A stretch of 64,000 bases of DNA. Source: Chryseobacterium sp. 6424 (GTDB lineage: Bacteria; Bacteroidota; Bacteroidia; Flavobacteriales; Weeksellaceae). Where the stretch lies: contig NZ_CP023540.1 of assembly GCF_003692615.1 (NCBI RefSeq), forward strand, positions 2,480,001-2,544,000, written 5' to 3'. Within the stretch, counting starts at the first letter, position 1. Each line of letters starts with the position of its first letter. This document shows positions 36,506 through 45,520 of this stretch, piece after piece. A model generated the notes under the pieces. The model saw nothing but the letters and a program-made list of their open reading frames with translations, was not told where the DNA came from and made no database searches. A program made the translations under genes and the position numbers.

Positions 36506-39220
36506 TTATTTAAAATTGAATTTCACCGTAAACATTACCTGGCTCGGGCGAATGTTGATGGTGTTCACCGTGGTCAGCAGAAACTGCGGATCGTAAGAAA
36601 TCCTTTCGAAGACCTCTTTGCCCGCGATATTAAGCCACTTAATTTCGAAATCGATTTTTTTCTTAGCCCAGGTGTATTGGTACGAAAGGTCGAAGAAGGC
36701 GTTGTGTAAACTTTCCGTGCCCACTTTGCTGTTGATTTCGTCCCAGAAGAAGCCGATCGTATGATTTTCTAAAGGATAGATGTAGGTAGCGAGGTTGTGC
36801 GTCCAGCCTGAAGAGGTGTTGCTGAAGTTCACGGTCGCATTCTTCTGTTTCGCCCAGTTGAAAGCGGCGTTATAATCTACACTGAGCCATGAAAAATATG
36901 TATTGTTGAATTTCACACTCAGGTTTTGGCGGTTGGTCCTGGTTTCCTGCAACTCGTTGAAGAATGAAAACCCTTTGGAATCTATATTCCCAAAACTTAC
37001 CGATGCGTTGGTTTTAAATTTCGGGAAATATTTACCGATCTCTACACTTTCGGTCTGGGAGTTTATGGTATTTTCAAGTGCCAGCAATGTAAGTGACGAA
37101 CTGAAACCATCGCCGGTAAAACGCTCTATCAGGTTTCTTTTATTGGCAGAATAGTTATAACGGACATTGAAGAAGAGATTGTTCAGCGGGTTACGGTATT
37201 CTAAACGGCTGCCGGCGTATTGGTTGCGGTATTCGGGCATCAGGTCCGACTGTCTTTGGGTAAGATTCAGCGGTGAGGTAAGGATGCTGCCGCCATACAA
37301 AAAGCCAAAGTTGCCGAAATCATACGACTGTCCCGCAAAGGCCCAAAGTTTAAAGAAAGAGGCAAAATCTACGTTTGCGAAAAGGTTTGGCTCTATCACC
37401 GCCTTGTTGGTTTCCAGATAAGATCCTCTTAAATTATCACGGTAAGCAATGTCGTAGAAATTCAAAGGTAAATTAAGGCTAAGGTTTACATTATTTGATT
37501 TGTAGTTGACGCCTACCTGGGTGTAAGGCATCACTTCATTCCATTCAGCATCATTCTGGTATCTACTGCCGAGCGAAGTGTAGGTGCCGGCGTTTCTACC
37601 GGAAAGCAGCGACTCCAGGTTATTGTAGCTTAAATTTAAACCTACTTCCGGCGTGAAAGTCCATTTTTTATAACTGAAACCTACCGAGGCAGAATGCGTG
37701 GCGTTCACACTTTGCGATGAGGCTTGCTGGCGCAGCGATTGGTATAGATTCGCTTCATTAAAGTTTCCGCCGGAATTTACATAACTGGCGGGCGAAATAT
37801 CCAGTGTTTGCTCATCTTTCTGGTAGCTGATGTAGCTCATCACATTGAAGAGTTTTTCCTTCCACGGAAGAATGGTGCTCAAAGAGTTCTGAAAAATCCC
37901 CGAAGGCGAGCTTAGCGCCTGGTTTCCGAGTTTTCTGATGGGTTGCGCGGTACCGGGCGCAGGCGGCAGCATATTGTCGATAGCGGCATTCGCATCGTTC
38001 CAGTAGCCATTCCATGTCGTGGTATTTTTAAAAAAGCCTTTCTTCGCGTTTTTAGTGAAAATTACCTCGCCTTTTGCCGCATTGGTATAGAAATGATTTT
38101 CAGTTTCAGCCGTATAAATTCCTCCTGATGGCACAATGGAAGAACCCGGCTCGTAAATCCTGGTATTATTGTCAATGCGTTCTATATTGTTATTCGTATA
38201 GCTGGCGCTGGCCTTCAGTTCCCATTCCTTGCTTTTGAACGGCGTGGTAAGCACATTGGCCGAGAGGAAATGTACGTTATTCATGAGGTAACGTTTCTCC
38301 GGAATATCGGGTACGCCCGCTCTTTCCACATTTAACCAACTTTTTTGGCCGGTCTGCCCGCGGCGGCCTTCCCAGCGGTTCCCGAAACCTAACAGATTGC
38401 CCTCTTTCTCCACGCTTTCGCCGTTGTTATTGGCTTTATAATTTACCACCCACTGGTTTTTCTGGCCAAAGAACATGGGGGTAAGTTTCACATTCCAAAG
38501 GAGCGGATCCATACCAACACCCAATTCTCCCCTGCCCGTCATGGTGACAGATTTCTTTAAAACCACATTCAGGCCGGCATTCTCGGAAGGTACTTTATCC
38601 TGTAGGATTTTCACCGGCTGGTGATTTTCCATCACTTCCACTTTTTGCACGGCATCTTTTGGCAAAGAATTGTTCACCGTGCCGTAGCCGCCTTCCATTA
38701 AATCTTTTCCGTTGACATAAAATTTATTGATGGGTTCGCCCTGGTAAAGCACCGAACCATCCGTATTGACCTCAATGCCGGGGATTTTCTTCAAAACATC
38801 CGCCAGCGTACGGTCGGCTTTGCTTTCAAAAGCTTTTAAATCGTAGGAGATCGTGTCGCCTTTTTTGGTAATCAGTCGTGTTTTGAGTTTTACTTCCTTG
38901 ATTTCCGTGGCATCAGATTCAAGGCTGAAATTAAGGGTTTGCGCCTGGTTTCTAATATTTCTGAACAGCGGTTTCTGGTTGAAGGCTTTGATCTTCAGAT
39001 CCACCGTAGCTTCTGCTGAAGTGAACGTAACTTTATATTCGCCTTTAGCATTCGAGATCGCATACGCCATGATGGCATCTTTCCCAGGTTCTTCTATCGT
39101 GACACTCGCGTTCGGAACAGGCTGCCCGTCGGCATCGCTTATCTTGCCCGAAACAGTAGTCTGTGCCTGCGAAGTAAAGGAAAACATGACAGTGAATAAA
39201 AAAAAGACGAAATTCTTCAT
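36506..39220 (-). CDS. outer membrane beta-barrel protein with carboxypeptidase-regulatory N-domain (TonB-dependent receptor-like)
   Basis: A 904-residue outer-membrane protein (start 39220, MKNFVFFLFTVMFSFTSQAQ signal; an ATG at 39229 is equally possible). Residues 22-100 form a CarboxypepD_reg-like domain (TVSGKISDADGQPVPNASVT). A plug-like region follows (DVLKKIPGIEVNTDGSVLYQ), and the rest is a large beta-barrel with many aromatic alternating strands ending MFTVKFNFK. This is the outer membrane beta-barrel (OMP_b-brl_3) type, related to TonB-dependent receptors. No clear TonB box is seen. The ligand is unknown; the GLPGLI partner gene follows. Confidence 0.88.
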   Translation of the reverse strand: MKNFVFFLFTVMFSFTSQAQTTVSGKISDADGQPVPNASVTIEEPGKDAIMAYAISNAKGEYKVTFTSAEATVDLKIKAFNQKPLFRNIRNQAQTLNFSLESDATEIKEVKLKTRLITKKGDTISYDLKAFESKADRTLADVLKKIPGIEVNTDGSVLYQGEPINKFYVNGKDLMEGGYGTVNNSLPKDAVQKVEVMENHQPVKILQDKVPSENAGLNVVLKKSVTMTGRGELGVGMDPLLWNVKLTPMFFGQKNQWVVNYKANNNGESVEKEGNLLGFGNRWEGRRGQTGQKSWLNVERAGVPDIPEKRYLMNNVHFLSANVLTTPFKSKEWELKASASYTNNNIERIDNNTRIYEPGSSIVPSGGIYTAETENHFYTNAAKGEVIFTKNAKKGFFKNTTTWNGYWNDANAAIDNMLPPAPGTAQPIRKLGNQALSSPSGIFQNSLSTILPWKEKLFNVMSYISYQKDEQTLDISPASYVNSGGNFNEANLYQSLRQQASSQSVNATHSASVGFSYKKWTFTPEVGLNLSYNNLESLLSGRNAGTYTSLGSRYQNDAEWNEVMPYTQVGVNYKSNNVNLSLNLPLNFYDIAYRDNLRGSYLETNKAVIEPNLFANVDFASFFKLWAFAGQSYDFGNFGFLYGGSILTSPLNLTQRQSDLMPEYRNQYAGSRLEYRNPLNNLFFNVRYNYSANKRNLIERFTGDGFSSSLTLLALENTINSQTESVEIGKYFPKFKTNASVSFGNIDSKGFSFFNELQETRTNRQNLSVKFNNTYFSWLSVDYNAAFNWAKQKNATVNFSNTSSGWTHNLATYIYPLENHTIGFFWDEINSKVGTESLHNAFFDLSYQYTWAKKKIDFEIKWLNIAGKEVFERISYDPQFLLTTVNTINIRPSQVMFTVKFNFK

Positions 39221-39341
39221 AGTTTGCATAATTTCAGTATTAGTACCACTTCCCGAATAATTGTTACACCACCCGAATAGCCGGTAAAATGTACAATCGA
39301 GAAAATCAATGATGTTTTTTACCAACGGACATCTTTTTTGC

Positions 39342-39349
39342 TAATTTTG
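39342..39349 (+). promoter_or_regulatory. -7 promoter element of the JmjC-like gene
   Basis: TAATTTTG matches TAnnTTTG exactly and ends 21 bases before the ATG at 39371. No well-placed TTG is seen upstream. Confidence 0.45.
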
Positions 39350-39370
39350 CGTCTTTAAATCCGTAAAAAC

Positions 39371-40252
39371 ATGGGACTTCATTTAACGCCGATTGATGTG
39401 GTGGAAGACATCACACAAGAAGACTTCCGCGAAAAATATTTAAAGGCCAGAAAGCCTGTCGTCATCCGCAACATGGCGAAAAACTGGCCGGCGTACCAGA
39501 AATGGACCATGGATTACATGAAGGAAACCGTGGGCGATGTGGAAGTGCCACTATATGACTCCGCGAAAGCCGATCCCTCCGCGCCTATCAATGCTTCCGC
39601 GGCTAAAATGAAATTCGGGGATTATATTGATCTCATTCAAAGAGAACCTACTGATTTGCGAATATTCCTTTTCGATCCGATAAAGTTTGCTCCTAAATTA
39701 CTCGAAGATTATGTATCGCCGAAGGAACTGATGGGAGGATTTCTGGATAAATACCCCAATATGTTCTTCGGTGGGAAGGGCTCAGTCACCTTTCTGCACT
39801 ATGATATTGACATGGCGCACATTTTCCACACGCATTTCAACGGCCGGAAGCATATTCTGCTTTTCGATTATAAATGGAAAGAGCGTCTTTACAAAATTCC
39901 GTTCGCTACGTATGCGTTGGAGGATTACGATATCTCGAACCCTGATTTCGAGAAATTCCCTGCATTAGACGGTATAGAGGGCATTGAATGTTTCCTGGAG
40001 CACGGCGACACGCTCTTCATGCCGACCGGCTGGTGGCACTGGATGAAGTATCTAGACGGCAGTTTCTCGATCTCGCTGCGCGCATGGGACGAATCCTGGG
40101 GCGTTAAAGCACATTCGCTATGGAATCTTACCGTGCAACGCAATTTCGACAACTTCATGAAGCGCAATTTCAAGCAGAGATACATGAGCTGGAAAGAGAA
40201 AAAAGCGATTGAGCGCGCGAATTTTGCTTTGAAAAAAGGATTGCCAAAATAG
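39371..40252 (+). CDS. cupin-like (JmjC-type) Fe(II)/2-oxoglutarate oxygenase domain protein
   Basis: A 293-residue protein of the cupin_8/JmjC-like family. The metal triad is H143 and D145 (in FLHYDID) with distal H223 in MPTGWWHWM. The sequence GRKHILLFDYKW is the usual 2-oxoglutarate-binding strand region. Eukaryotic relatives hydroxylate proteins or demethylate histones; the substrate here is unknown. It is followed by a strong terminator and the 21-bp repeat array. Confidence 0.87.
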   Translation: MGLHLTPIDVVEDITQEDFREKYLKARKPVVIRNMAKNWPAYQKWTMDYMKETVGDVEVPLYDSAKADPSAPINASAAKMKFGDYIDLIQREPTDLRIFLFDPIKFAPKLLEDYVSPKELMGGFLDKYPNMFFGGKGSVTFLHYDIDMAHIFHTHFNGRKHILLFDYKWKERLYKIPFATYALEDYDISNPDFEKFPALDGIEGIECFLEHGDTLFMPTGWWHWMKYLDGSFSISLRAWDESWGVKAHSLWNLTVQRNFDNFMKRNFKQRYMSWKEKKAIERANFALKKGLPK

Positions 40253-40287
40253 ACCTTGTGTAAGTTAGACTATATTTGATTAAAGAT

Positions 40288-40316
40288 AAAAATTCCGGTT
40301 CTGCACCGGAATTTTT
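40288..40316 (+). terminator. intrinsic terminator of the JmjC-like gene
   Basis: A 12-bp perfect stem AAAAATTCCGGT/ACCGGAATTTTT with a 5-base loop ends in T. It merges directly into the repeat array. Confidence 0.88.
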
Positions 40317-40461
40317 AGGTTAAAAACCAAAACGTTAAGGTTAAAGACCGAAACATTAGGGTTCCTAACCTAAAACTTATGGTTCCTACGCCTAATCCTT
40401 TGCGTTCCCGACCTAAAATTTCTGGTTTCAGACCAAAAACTTGTAGTCTTTAAACCTAAAA
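40315..40461. repeat. degenerate 21-bp tandem repeat array, seven units
   Basis: Seven units of 20-22 bases start at 40315, 40335, 40356, 40377, 40399, 40420 and 40441. The shared pattern is TTAnGGTT, four variable bases, then ACCnAAAA. In most units GGTT pairs with a downstream AACC or GACC, so each is a small imperfect inverted repeat. The units differ by several bases and have no constant spacers, so this is not CRISPR. It fills the gap between two convergent genes. In one + strand frame the unit equals seven codons, but no start codon or intact frame is present. Function unknown. Confidence 0.75.
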
Positions 40462-40514
40462 GACACCATAAGATCACCATAAAATGACCAATCATAGCTG
40501 AACTTACTACTGAA

Positions 40515-42212
40515 TCACAAAATCCTGAATATCGGATATAGACCCACTGTTCCCTCGTAATACGGCGAGTTACGGTAAATCCATTCGAGCTGTTTGTCGC
40601 CATCTTTCGCGAAAGCCGGATCAGCGGTTTTTTGTAACTCAAAAGCGGTTCTCAACGCGCTGTTCGTGCGCAGTAGTTCCGCGGCCGTATCTTCAAAAAC
40701 ATAATCTGAATAATATTCTTTTTGTCCCAGAATCGCATCAAAGAAATTCCAGTTGAAGAACGAATCCGCCGCTTCGGGTTCCAGGGTCTCGAGCAGATAT
40801 TTCACGCCGGGCTGACTGGTTGAAATAAGGAAATCGCCTTTCGTCAGGGTTACGCTTTTAGTTTCCGGTCTTACGGTTGTTTCGTAGTGCAGATAATGGC
40901 CTTCGTAAGGATTTTTTACTGTTTTATAATCGACGATTCTGTACATTTCCACAGTCGCGGCAGAGTCGCGGCTGATTTCCCGCATCTGGATCAGGTTGCG
41001 CATCAGGTGTTCAATCACCTTTCTTTCAGATTTAGGAACGATGTAATATTTCGGGATGGTGATGCTTTTAGTGGATTTATAATGATCGAAAAACCTCACT
41101 TTCCGGCTGAAAGGTTTTGTTCGGTCATAGTACAGCCGCGGTTTTCCCGAAACTTCGCTGGGTTTTTGGGCGGCTTCGTAACCTTTAAAATCAAGCAGCT
41201 GAAACTGTGTACTGTCGAGTTTCCACTGAATCGGATATGCGCTGCCGGGCTTTAATTCATTTAGACTCGAAAACATCAACTGCTGAATTTCGGTGCTGTT
41301 TGTTGCCACATAATCCATGGAAGCCAACATATATTCGTAAGTCGCACGAACCCGCTCCGGATAAGGCTTCAGCATGTGCGTTTCGGCCACCGTGCCAAGG
41401 GTATTGAACAAAGTCGTGTAGCCGGTGGCATAGCGCGGCGTATCCATGAAGGCGGGGAAACCGTCATCGGGCGAATCCCCGTGAATGTTCACGTAAGGCG
41501 TAGAAAGCACGCCTTTCTTTTCAATGTTTTGCAGGATTTCGGGCTGCATCTTCCGGTTGAAATAATCGCCGAGTTTCTTTCCTAAGCGTTCTTTGTTGGT
41601 CGAAATATAAGTGAAAAGATACTGGTAATCAGCGCCGTTGCTCACATGATTGTCGATGAAGTAAATGGGTTTGAAATGATGGAAGATCTGCTGGAATGCC
41701 TTCGCGTTTTCAGTATCATTCTTGATGAAGTCGCGGTTCAGGTCGAAATTTCGCGCATTGCCACGAAAACCGTATTCTTCCGGACCATTTTGGTTGGCTC
41801 GACTAAATTTTCCGCGTCGCAGCATGCCGGAAATATTGTAGGCCTGCACAGCCGCGATCTGCAAGCCACCGGATGAAATCTTGCCCGTTGCAAGATCGCG
41901 CATCAGCATCATGGTAGCGTCGATTCCGTCGGGTTCACCGGGATGGATACCATTGTTGATGAGGATTGTAGGTGTGTTTTTGATTTTATTTGGGTTAAAG
42001 ATGACCACTTTTATTGGTTCGCCGTTATCGTCCTGACCGAAGTTCTGAACGCTGATGTTTTTAAATTTTTTGTCGAGACCGTCATAATATTTCAACATTT
42101 CCTGATAGGTGACGGTTTGGTTGCCGTTGCCTTTTTCGTAGGGTGTTTGAAACTGCTGCTGGGCGGGAAACTGAACTGAAAACAGAATTAAAAACAGGAT
42201 TCTATAAACCAT
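40515..42212 (-). CDS. M14 family metallopeptidase (carboxypeptidase A-like), secreted
   Basis: A 565-residue secreted zinc carboxypeptidase-type enzyme. The signal peptide is at 1-18 (MVYRILFLILFSVQFPAQ). The zinc ligands are H90 and E93 in NGIHPGEPDG and H189 in FIDNHVSNG; the substrate-binding Arg and Asn are in NFDLNRDF (about 157). The catalytic Glu is likely in GTVAETHML (about 275). The last 200 residues are an extra domain typical of the Bacteroidota group. The product ends YEGTVGLYPIFRIL near the repeat array. Confidence 0.9.
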   Translation of the reverse strand: MVYRILFLILFSVQFPAQQQFQTPYEKGNGNQTVTYQEMLKYYDGLDKKFKNISVQNFGQDDNGEPIKVVIFNPNKIKNTPTILINNGIHPGEPDGIDATMMLMRDLATGKISSGGLQIAAVQAYNISGMLRRGKFSRANQNGPEEYGFRGNARNFDLNRDFIKNDTENAKAFQQIFHHFKPIYFIDNHVSNGADYQYLFTYISTNKERLGKKLGDYFNRKMQPEILQNIEKKGVLSTPYVNIHGDSPDDGFPAFMDTPRYATGYTTLFNTLGTVAETHMLKPYPERVRATYEYMLASMDYVATNSTEIQQLMFSSLNELKPGSAYPIQWKLDSTQFQLLDFKGYEAAQKPSEVSGKPRLYYDRTKPFSRKVRFFDHYKSTKSITIPKYYIVPKSERKVIEHLMRNLIQMREISRDSAATVEMYRIVDYKTVKNPYEGHYLHYETTVRPETKSVTLTKGDFLISTSQPGVKYLLETLEPEAADSFFNWNFFDAILGQKEYYSDYVFEDTAAELLRTNSALRTAFELQKTADPAFAKDGDKQLEWIYRNSPYYEGTVGLYPIFRIL

Positions 42213-42231
42213 CGTGGGAAATTTTGACTAA

Positions 42232-42262
42232 AATAAAGAATTCCCGGACGAAACCGGGAATT
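42232..42262 (-). terminator. intrinsic terminator downstream of lepA
   Basis: A 9-bp perfect stem AATTCCCGG/CCGGGAATT (42239-42262) with a 6-base loop is followed on the - strand by a T-rich tract. It lies 120 bases after the lepA stop and just before the M14 gene. Confidence 0.8.
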
Positions 42263-42297
42263 TGTATTGAAAATAGTGTTGTTTTGTGACGGAACCC

Positions 42298-42374
42298 GCG
42301 CCCCAGCCTGAACGGAGCTCTTTTTCGCCGAGGAACGAGGTGAAAAAAGCGGGAGTGGAGGATGGAAAAGGCGC
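42298..42374. repeat. GC-rich foldback element (REP-like) 3' of lepA
   Basis: The ends GCGCC (42298-42302) and GGCGC (42370-42374) pair, a CCAGCCT arm pairs with GGAGGATGG-side bases, and the centre pairs as TTTTTCGCC/GGTGAAAAA (42321-42329 with 42339-42347, one G-T). The whole stretch can form one long imperfect hairpin. It is richer in G+C than its surroundings and has no gene. It resembles dispersed intergenic elements I recall from flavobacterial genomes, but that recollection is unchecked. Confidence 0.45.
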
Positions 42375-42384
42375 CCAAATTCTC

Positions 42385-44181
42385 TTAATCATTCAGCTTC
42401 AGCACCGCCATAAAGGCTGATTGCGGAACCTCTACCCGACCGATCTGCTTCATTTTCTTCTTTCCTTCTTTCTGTTTTTCAAGGAGTTTCCGCTTACGCG
42501 AGATATCACCACCGTAACACTTGGCCGTAACGTCTTTTCTTAATGCTTTAATGGTTTCACGTGCAATGACTTTGGTTCCCAAAGCCGCCTGCACCGCGAT
42601 GTCAAACTGCTGGCGCGGGATAAGTTCGCGAAGTTTTTCGCACATTCTTTTACCGATGTAGTACGCATTGCTCTCGTGGATAAGCGATGAAAGCGCATCT
42701 ACCATATCACCGTTGATCAGGATGTCCATCTTCACGAGTTTTGAAGCGCGGAAACCGATCGGGTGATAATCAAATGAGGCATAACCTTTCGAAATGGATT
42801 TCAGACGGTCATAAAAATCGAAAACTACTTCCGCCAAAGGCATATTAAAGATCAGTTCCACCCGGTCTGAGGTAAGGTAGCTTTGGTTGACTATTTCGCC
42901 GCGTTTTTCGATGCAAAGCGTCATTACAGCACCTACGAAATCGGATTTTGTGATGATGGAAGCTTTGATGAAAGGCTCTTCTACCCGATCCATCGTGGTG
43001 GGATCCATCATTTCAGATGGATTGTTGATGAGGATTGGGGTTTCGGGATCACGTTTTGAATAACCGTGGTACGAAACGTTCGGAACGGTGGTGATGACGT
43101 TCATATCAAACTCACGGTCGAGTCTTTCCTGCACGATCTCCATGTGCAGCATGCCAAGGAATCCGCAACGGAAACCGAAACCTAGTGCGGCGGAAGATTC
43201 AGGTTCGAAAACGAGTGAAGCATCATTCAGACGAAGCTTTTCCAGGGAAACGCGCAGTTCCTCGAAATCTTCGGATTCGATGGGGTAAATTCCCGCAAAA
43301 ACCATCGGTTTCACTTCCTCGAAACCTTCGATTGGATTGGGCGCGCCATTTTCGAAACTTGTGATGGTATCTCCTACTTTCACTTCGCGTGCATCTTTAA
43401 TTCCAGAGATGATGTAGCCAACGTCGCCGGTTTTAATCTCAGTTTTTGGCTGTTGTTTAAGTTTTAAGGTACCGACCTCATCGGCTTCGTACATTTTTTC
43501 GGTGGCCATGAATTTGATTCGCTGACCTTTCTTGATACTGCCGTTCACGACTTTAAAATAAGCTTCAATGCCGCGGAACGGATTGTAAACCGAGTCGAAA
43601 ACCAAAGCTTGCAGCGGAGCCTCGGGATCACCAACGGGAGCGGGGATTCTTTTGACGATCTGTTCGAGGAGATCGTGCACGCCTTCGCCGGTCTTGCCGG
43701 AAACGCGTAAAACATCTTCGTAGTCGCAGCCAATGAGGTTCATGATCTCATCGGTTACTTCCTCCGGATTGGCGGAAGGAAGGTCGATTTTATTCAGAAT
43801 CGGGATGATGGTCAGATCATTTTCGAGCGCAAGGTAAAGGTTGCTTATCGTCTGTGCCTGAATACTTTGCGCGGCATCTACGATGAGAAGCGCACCTTCG
43901 CAGGCAGCGATGGAACGTGATACTTCGTAAGAGAAGTCTACGTGGCCGGGTGTATCGATCAGGTTAAGGATATATTTTTCGCCATCGAGTTCGTAATCCA
44001 TCTGGATCGCGTGGGATTTGATGGTGATTCCACGTTCTTTCTCGAGGTCCATATCATCGAGGGTCTGTGACTGGAGTTCGCGCTGGGTAACGGTGCCGGT
44101 ATATTCGAGCAATCGGTCTGCGAGCGTGGACTTACCGTGGTCTATATGTGCGATGATGCAGAAGTTTCGTATGTTTTTCAT
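42385..44181 (-). CDS. lepA: elongation factor 4
   Basis: A 598-residue GTPase (EF4) acting on ribosomes during stress. The GTPase motifs are [12 protein letters not shown] (about 9-20), DTPGHVDF (about 78), and NKID. It continues with EF-G-like domains 2, 3 and V ([20 protein letters not shown]) and the LepA-specific C-terminal domain ending [18 protein letters not shown]. Full length matches the family. Foldback elements lie on both sides. Confidence 0.97.
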   Translation of the reverse strand: MKNIRNFCIIAHIDHGKSTLADRLLEYTGTVTQRELQSQTLDDMDLEKERGITIKSHAIQMDYELDGEKYILNLIDTPGHVDFSYEVSRSIAACEGALLIVDAAQSIQAQTISNLYLALENDLTIIPILNKIDLPSANPEEVTDEIMNLIGCDYEDVLRVSGKTGEGVHDLLEQIVKRIPAPVGDPEAPLQALVFDSVYNPFRGIEAYFKVVNGSIKKGQRIKFMATEKMYEADEVGTLKLKQQPKTEIKTGDVGYIISGIKDAREVKVGDTITSFENGAPNPIEGFEEVKPMVFAGIYPIESEDFEELRVSLEKLRLNDASLVFEPESSAALGFGFRCGFLGMLHMEIVQERLDREFDMNVITTVPNVSYHGYSKRDPETPILINNPSEMMDPTTMDRVEEPFIKASIITKSDFVGAVMTLCIEKRGEIVNQSYLTSDRVELIFNMPLAEVVFDFYDRLKSISKGYASFDYHPIGFRASKLVKMDILINGDMVDALSSLIHESNAYYIGKRMCEKLRELIPRQQFDIAVQAALGTKVIARETIKALRKDVTAKCYGGDISRKRKLLEKQKEGKKKMKQIGRVEVPQSAFMAVLKLND

Positions 44182-44244
44182 TTAAAATGGGAGAATAAGG
44201 GGCAAATTTAGTGTTTTTTTGTTGGAATCTGGTGATTATTTGGT

Positions 44245-44359
44245 GCGTTAGCGCGATAGGGATAGAAACGGAAACCCCGCAGGGGCGGACGCCAGTCCGC
44301 GCCGAGGAGTTGTAGTGGATAGCCCGGCCGCTTGTGCGGCCGAGAGGCCGCACAAGCGG
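44245..44359. repeat. GC-rich foldback element 5' of lepA
   Basis: A 14-bp perfect stem (CCGCTTGTGCGGCC with GGCCGCACAAGCGG, 44328-44341 with 44346-44359) closes on a GAGA tetraloop. A second stem, GCGGAC/GTCCGC, spans 44285-44300. The element sits between lepA and the Spy-like gene and contains no gene. GC content and stem quality are well above the neighbourhood. It lies upstream of lepA (about 65 bases). Confidence 0.55.
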
Positions 44360-44365
44360 ATCGCC

Positions 44366-44406
44366 AAAAAAAAGAACGACCTCTGCAAAATGAATTGTAG
44401 AGGTCG
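44366..44406 (-). terminator. intrinsic terminator of the Spy-like gene
   Basis: A 12-bp stem based on CGACCTCT/AGAGGTCG (44377-44388 with 44395-44406, one G-T pair) is followed on the - strand by a run of eight or nine T. It ends the sigma/anti-sigma/Spy operon. Confidence 0.85.
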
Positions 44407-44430
44407 CTCAAACATTAAAAAAATAAACTA

Positions 44431-44940
44431 TTATGGTCGCCTGCTCTGCGGGGCCTGGGTAGGTTGCCCGTCTTTTTTATCTAATATCTTGTTGCGCATC
44501 TTGCCTTCGGTCTGGAACATCTGTAGAACCTGCTGTGGCTTGATGACTTTCATGAACTTTTCTGCATAGACTTTACGATTATCGAGCAGTTGCTGTCCTA
44601 TCTCGAAGCTTTCATTGATTTGTCTGCGGGCTTCTTCATCGGTCATTTTATCGTAATCCTGCGCGGGTTTAAACTTGCTTTTAATGGCATTCTGCTTTTC
44701 ATGGTATTCATCATAAAGTGCTTTGAACTCTGGCTGATTGCTCTGTGGCACCTCTAACTCTGTCACCATCATATTTTCGCGGAACTGTTTTAGCAGGAGC
44801 ATGCGTTGCTGCGGATTCATTTTCTGTATTGTTTCCTTGCGCTGCTCGGGGCTCATGGCTTTCCAGTCGTATTTCTGTTCCTGTGCGAAGCTGTGATTAC
44901 CCGCTAAAACGGTGGCCAGCAAAAATAAAATCTTTTTCAT
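44431..44940 (-). CDS. Spy/CpxP-like periplasmic protein, hypothetical
   Basis: A 169-residue secreted protein with signal MKKILFLLATVLAGNHSFAQ. The mature part is helical and rich in Met, Gln, Glu and Lys (MSPEQRKETIQKMNPQQRM), in the style of Spy/LTXXQ chaperones, and ends in a Pro/Gln tail. It is the third gene of the sigma factor operon, so it is probably produced by or acts in envelope stress signalling. Assignment to Spy is by composition only. Confidence 0.65.
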   Translation of the reverse strand: MKKILFLLATVLAGNHSFAQEQKYDWKAMSPEQRKETIQKMNPQQRMLLLKQFRENMMVTELEVPQSNQPEFKALYDEYHEKQNAIKSKFKPAQDYDKMTDEEARRQINESFEIGQQLLDNRKVYAEKFMKVIKPQQVLQMFQTEGKMRNKILDKKDGQPTQAPQSRRP

Positions 44941-44952
44941 TCTTTCTTCTCT

Positions 44953-45480
44953 TTAATAATACAAATCCAGGTACACGTCTTGCTCTACATTTCTGCCTAA
45001 ATCTGCCAATTCAGCGGAAGTAATGGTCCCTAGGATTTGATCTACCTGAATCTCTGCGCTGGGTTTGGGTGCTGTTTTGGCTTTTGCTTTTGCAGTTACT
45101 TCTGTGGGCGCGGCTTTTGTTTCTTTTTGATGATCATCTGAAACTAAAGTTAAATCGTTTGCCAGGGTTTGATAGGCAAGTCTTGCCTCTTGTTTTGGTT
45201 CGGTATTGATTGCTACGTCTTCCAAAGCGTTGATGGTTCTTATTTCCTGGATTTGTGCTACGGGTTCTGGAGCGGCTTCCCCCTGGGTTATAAAAAACGT
45301 GAGCCCGAACAGGGTAGCCACGGCTGCTGCAGCGGCATAGGGCCAATTTACAGGGATAATGCGGGTTTTTTTCTGTGGGGAAACCTGTTGCATTACATTG
45401 TGCTGCATTTCCTCAAAAAAATTCTCCGGCGTACGGTAGATTTGGGTGCGTTCGAGTTTTTCTATGTCAAAATCTTTCAT
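44953..45480 (-). CDS. putative anti-sigma factor (single-span membrane protein)
   Basis: A 175-residue protein from ATG 45480 (MKDFDIEKL). The N-terminal 45 residues are cytosolic (YRTPENFFEEMQHNVMQQV), followed by a span at about 55-75 (WPYAAAAAVATLFGLTFFI) and a periplasmic part rich in Ala, Lys and Thr. It lies 40 bases after an ECF sigma gene, the standard place of an anti-sigma factor. No ASD-type zinc motif is visible. A TTG start 18 bases upstream is less likely. Confidence 0.7.
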   Translation of the reverse strand: MKDFDIEKLERTQIYRTPENFFEEMQHNVMQQVSPQKKTRIIPVNWPYAAAAAVATLFGLTFFITQGEAAPEPVAQIQEIRTINALEDVAINTEPKQEARLAYQTLANDLTLVSDDHQKETKAAPTEVTAKAKAKTAPKPSAEIQVDQILGTITSAELADLGRNVEQDVYLDLYY

Positions 45481-45520
45481 CTTAATGCTGTATTTCAATG
45501 AGCGGTCATTTTCATACTTT

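Noticed and set aside
40315-40461. CRISPR array
   Set aside because: Units are degenerate and directly adjacent without spacers, and no cas genes are nearby.
40370-40642. 90-codon open frame on the - strand across the repeat array and M14 gene end
   Set aside because: Overlaps the M14 coding end in another frame and owes its length to the repeat period of 21.
42552-42570. parS-like sequence in lepA (GTTTCACGTGCAATG)
   Set aside because: Right arm has several mismatches and it lies in conserved lepA codons; not a parS site.
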